Assembly (NCBI GenBank): GCA_023393895.1
Contig: JAEXBT010000076.1
Span: 1 to 9,223 of the forward strand
Source: Pseudomonadota bacterium
GTDB taxonomy: Bacteria; Pseudomonadota; Gammaproteobacteria; Xanthomonadales; Xanthomonadaceae
Reading direction: 5' to 3'
DNA length: 9,223 nucleotides
Below are positions 7,581 to 9,223 of the stretch, piece by piece. The notes below the pieces were generated by a model. That model was given only the letters and a program-made list of their open reading frames with translations. It was not told where the DNA came from and made no database searches. Both the position numbers and the translations under genes were made by a program. How positions within the stretch are numbered: the stretch's first letter is position 1; each line of letters opens with the position of its first letter.

Positions 7581-8273
7581 TTACTGTGCCGGGCGGGGCG
7601 GCAGGGGCCCTTCGGCCACCATCAGCTTGCCGCGGTCGTTGTTGACGTCGGTGACGAACCAGATCGCCTTGTCGGCGCGCCGGATCACCCAGGTATCGGC
7701 ATCGTTGTCGTACCAGTAGGCGTTGTGCATGTCACTGAATTCGCTGGTGAAGTCGTTGATCGCCTTCTGGTTCGCGGTGTAGACGGCTTCCGGAAAGCTG
7801 CGCTCGGCCAGCCTGACCGCGCCCAGCGATTCCAGCGCCTGCTGCAAGCCCTTGCGCAGTTCGAATTTCGAGAACGTCTTCCCATCCGAGTTGTCGAGCT
7901 CATCGACGAAGCTGCGACCTTCCACCCACAGCAGCTCGCCATCGGTCCACACCGGCACGCGCGCCAGATCCTTGCTCTGTCGCGCCATGTCGTCGGCGTT
8001 GTCGAACTCGTAGCCGGCCGGCATCGTCAGGTATGGCCAGTCGCCCAGCGGCTTGTCGCTGACGGGGATCTTGTCGATGTCGAAGGCCACGGCTGCGGGC
8101 GCATCGGCGGTCGGTGCGGGAGCGGCTTCGGGCGCAGGTGCGGGTTCGAGCGGCTCGGCGGCGGGTGGGGGTTCGACGGCAACCGGGGCGGCCGGTGCCT
8201 CTTCGGCCTTGTTGCAGCCGGCCAGCAGCGCGGCGGCGACCGACATTCCGAGCAGTGTCTTGCGAATGGTCAT
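7581..8273 (-). CDS. Lipoprotein with Pro/Ala-rich linker, resembling the N-terminal region of some OmpA-family proteins
   Basis: A 230-residue envelope lipoprotein of unknown function. The signal peptide MTIRKTLLGMSVAAALLAGC has a lipobox LAGC with the acylated cysteine at residue 20. Residues 23-62 form a flexible linker rich in Ala, Pro and Glu, as in proteins that stand away from the membrane. The folded part (about 64-222) contains PLGDWPYLTMPAGYEF (75-90), a WVEGR segment (116-120), KFELRKGLQQALESLGAVRL (136-155) and DTWVIRRADKAIWF (193-206). From memory, similar LGDFPYFxLPxGY and WVIRR segments occur in the N-terminal part of some gammaproteobacterial OmpA-family proteins. Here the peptidoglycan-binding OmpA domain is absent and the protein ends soon after (PLPPRPAQ). 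The start is fixed by a good Shine-Dalgarno 7 nt upstream. It is convergent with the efflux operon and divergent from the DUF421 gene. Confidence 0.88.
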   Translation of the reverse strand: MTIRKTLLGMSVAAALLAGCNKAEEAPAAPVAVEPPPAAEPLEPAPAPEAAPAPTADAPAAVAFDIDKIPVSDKPLGDWPYLTMPAGYEFDNADDMARQSKDLARVPVWTDGELLWVEGRSFVDELDNSDGKTFSKFELRKGLQQALESLGAVRLAERSFPEAVYTANQKAINDFTSEFSDMHNAYWYDNDADTWVIRRADKAIWFVTDVNNDRGKLMVAEGPLPPRPAQ

Positions 8274-8280
8274 CCTTGGA

Positions 8281-8286
8281 CTCCTT
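8281..8286 (-). promoter_or_regulatory. Ribosome binding site of the lipoprotein gene
   Basis: AAGGAG on the minus strand, 7 nt before the ATG at 8273. It is the best Shine-Dalgarno in the window and fixes the start of the lipoprotein. Confidence 0.85.
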
Positions 8287-8300
8287 CGTTGGGATGGGCG

Positions 8301-8306
8301 AGTGTA
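8301..8306 (-). promoter_or_regulatory. Candidate -10 box of the lipoprotein gene
   Basis: TACACT on the minus strand (8306-8301) in the context GGCTACACTCG, the same hexamer as before the efflux operon. It would give a leader of about 20 nt containing the AAGGAG site. The -35 region at 17-18 nt (CGGAAC or GCGGAA) is poor. Confidence 0.45.
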
Positions 8307-8379
8307 GCCAAAGCCGGTGACGGGTTCCGCCTTGCCGCCGAATTGCCCCCGGGCGTGCTAGAGCTGTCATGTCTCCCGC

Positions 8380-8383
8380 GGAG
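8380..8383 (+). promoter_or_regulatory. Ribosome binding site of the DUF421 gene
   Basis: GGAG at 8380-8383, 7 nt before the ATG at 8391. It decides the start, since the same frame is open far upstream, antisense to the lipoprotein gene. Confidence 0.65.
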
Positions 8384-8390
8384 TGGCGCC

Positions 8391-8936
8391 ATGCATGACC
8401 TTCTGCAGCTTTCAGCCCCGTGGTGGCATTTCGTGCTGCGGGCCGTCGTGGTCTATCTGATGGTGATGGTGCTGATCCGTCTTTCCGGCAAGCGCGCGGT
8501 CGGGCAGTTCACCCCCTTCGATCTGGTGCTGCTGATCCTGATCGGCAACGCGGTGCAGAACGGACTGAACGGCGGCGACAACTCGCTCACCGGTGCCGCG
8601 ATCCTGGCGGGTTGCCTGATCGTGCTCAACTTCGGGGTGGCATGGGTGACGTCGCGCTTCCGCCGGGTTGAAAAGCTGGTGGAAGGCTCGCCGGTGCTGC
8701 TGGCGCGCAACGGCGAGCTGTTCCATGAGGTGCTGCGGCGTGAGATGGTCAGCGAGGACGATTTCCGTGAGGCGTTGCGGATGAACAACATCGCGGGGCT
8801 CGAAGATGTGGGCATCGCGCTGCTGGAGACCAACGGCAACATCAGCGTGGTTTCTCGCGACAAGGCCGATGGCGTGGTGCTGGAGCGACCGCACCATCAC
8901 CGGCGCAAGCGCCGGCCAAGCCTGCCCCAGAGCTGA
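8391..8936 (+). CDS. DUF421 / YetF-family membrane protein
   Basis: A 181-residue protein with three predicted N-terminal membrane helices (about residues 14-30, 44-59 and 68-85) and a soluble C-terminal YetF-type domain. Family marks are RLSGKRAVGQFTPFDLVLLI at 30-49, GNAVQNGL at 52-59, then EGSPVLLARNGEL (98-110), a segment around MVSEDDFREALRMNNI (119-134), and LEDVGIALLETNGNISVVSR (137-156). Function is not established for the family in general; Bacillus YetF relatives are linked to spore or envelope proteins, which is not relevant here. The protein ends in a His/Arg-rich tail, HHHRRKRR at 168-175. The start at ATG 8391 is set by GGAG 7 nt upstream and by the onset of family similarity. 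The upstream neighbour is divergent, and hemF converges with only 6 bp between the stop codons, so the gene is probably monocistronic. Confidence 0.9.
   Translation: MHDLLQLSAPWWHFVLRAVVVYLMVMVLIRLSGKRAVGQFTPFDLVLLILIGNAVQNGLNGGDNSLTGAAILAGCLIVLNFGVAWVTSRFRRVEKLVEGSPVLLARNGELFHEVLRREMVSEDDFREALRMNNIAGLEDVGIALLETNGNISVVSRDKADGVVLERPHHHRRKRRPSLPQS
8900..8915. repeat. Small inverted repeat at the 3' end of the DUF421 gene
   Basis: CCGGCG (8900-8905) and CGCCGG (8910-8915) flank a CAAG loop, giving a 6-bp GC stem. It lies inside the last codons of the DUF421 gene and about 28 nt beyond the hemF stop codon on the opposite strand. It could help end hemF transcription, but there is no T-run. The symmetry is also what the codons for Arg-Arg-Lys-Arg-Arg would give. 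Confidence 0.4.
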
Positions 8937-8942
8937 GCGGCT

Positions 8943-9223
<281 letters not shown>

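Noticed and set aside
7725..8390. A longer start for the DUF421 gene, adding 222 codons.
   Set aside because: The extension is antisense to the lipoprotein gene, is Gly/Arg-rich, and has no family similarity. GGAG 7 nt before ATG 8391 supports the short form.

Overview
This is a GC-rich stretch of ordinary, mostly conserved Gram-negative chromosome. The lipoprotein signal peptides, RND efflux genes, oxygen-dependent heme gene and sparse, TACACT-like -10 hexamers fit an aerobic gammaproteobacterium of the Xanthomonadaceae/Lysobacteraceae group (Luteimonas, Lysobacter or Pseudoxanthomonas type). That placement is inferred from protein flavour and composition, not from a marker gene.

Layout, left to right. 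(1) Positions 1-2354, minus strand: the helicase gene hrpB, running off the left edge with only its last few dozen codons missing. (2) A 73-bp divergent gap, then tatD (2428-3216, plus), a metal-dependent nuclease. Both genes have a -10-like hexamer exactly 6 nt before the ATG and no Shine-Dalgarno, so both may give leaderless mRNAs. (3) 3312-7522, plus: a two-gene efflux operon of a lipoprotein periplasmic adaptor and an HAE-type RND pump, joined by an ATGA stop/start overlap. Neither an outer-membrane channel nor a regulator is encoded beside it. (4) A strong 11-bp hairpin at 7535-7559 sits between the convergent pump gene and a minus-strand lipoprotein gene (7581-8273). (5) A 117-bp divergent gap, then a plus-strand DUF421/YetF-type membrane protein (8391-8936). 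(6) Six bases further on is the end of hemF (8943 to beyond 9223, minus), the oxygen-dependent coproporphyrinogen III oxidase.

The genes look like independent housekeeping or envelope units rather than one pathway. The only clear functional unit is the adaptor plus pump, which would need a TolC-like channel encoded elsewhere. The lipoprotein and the DUF421 protein are envelope proteins of unknown role.

I saw no mobile element, CRISPR array, tRNA or rRNA, and no gene-free stretch longer than about 120 bp. Very long antisense reading frames are present, but they are explained by codon bias. I found no convincing new system; the points worth checking are modest and listed as findings.
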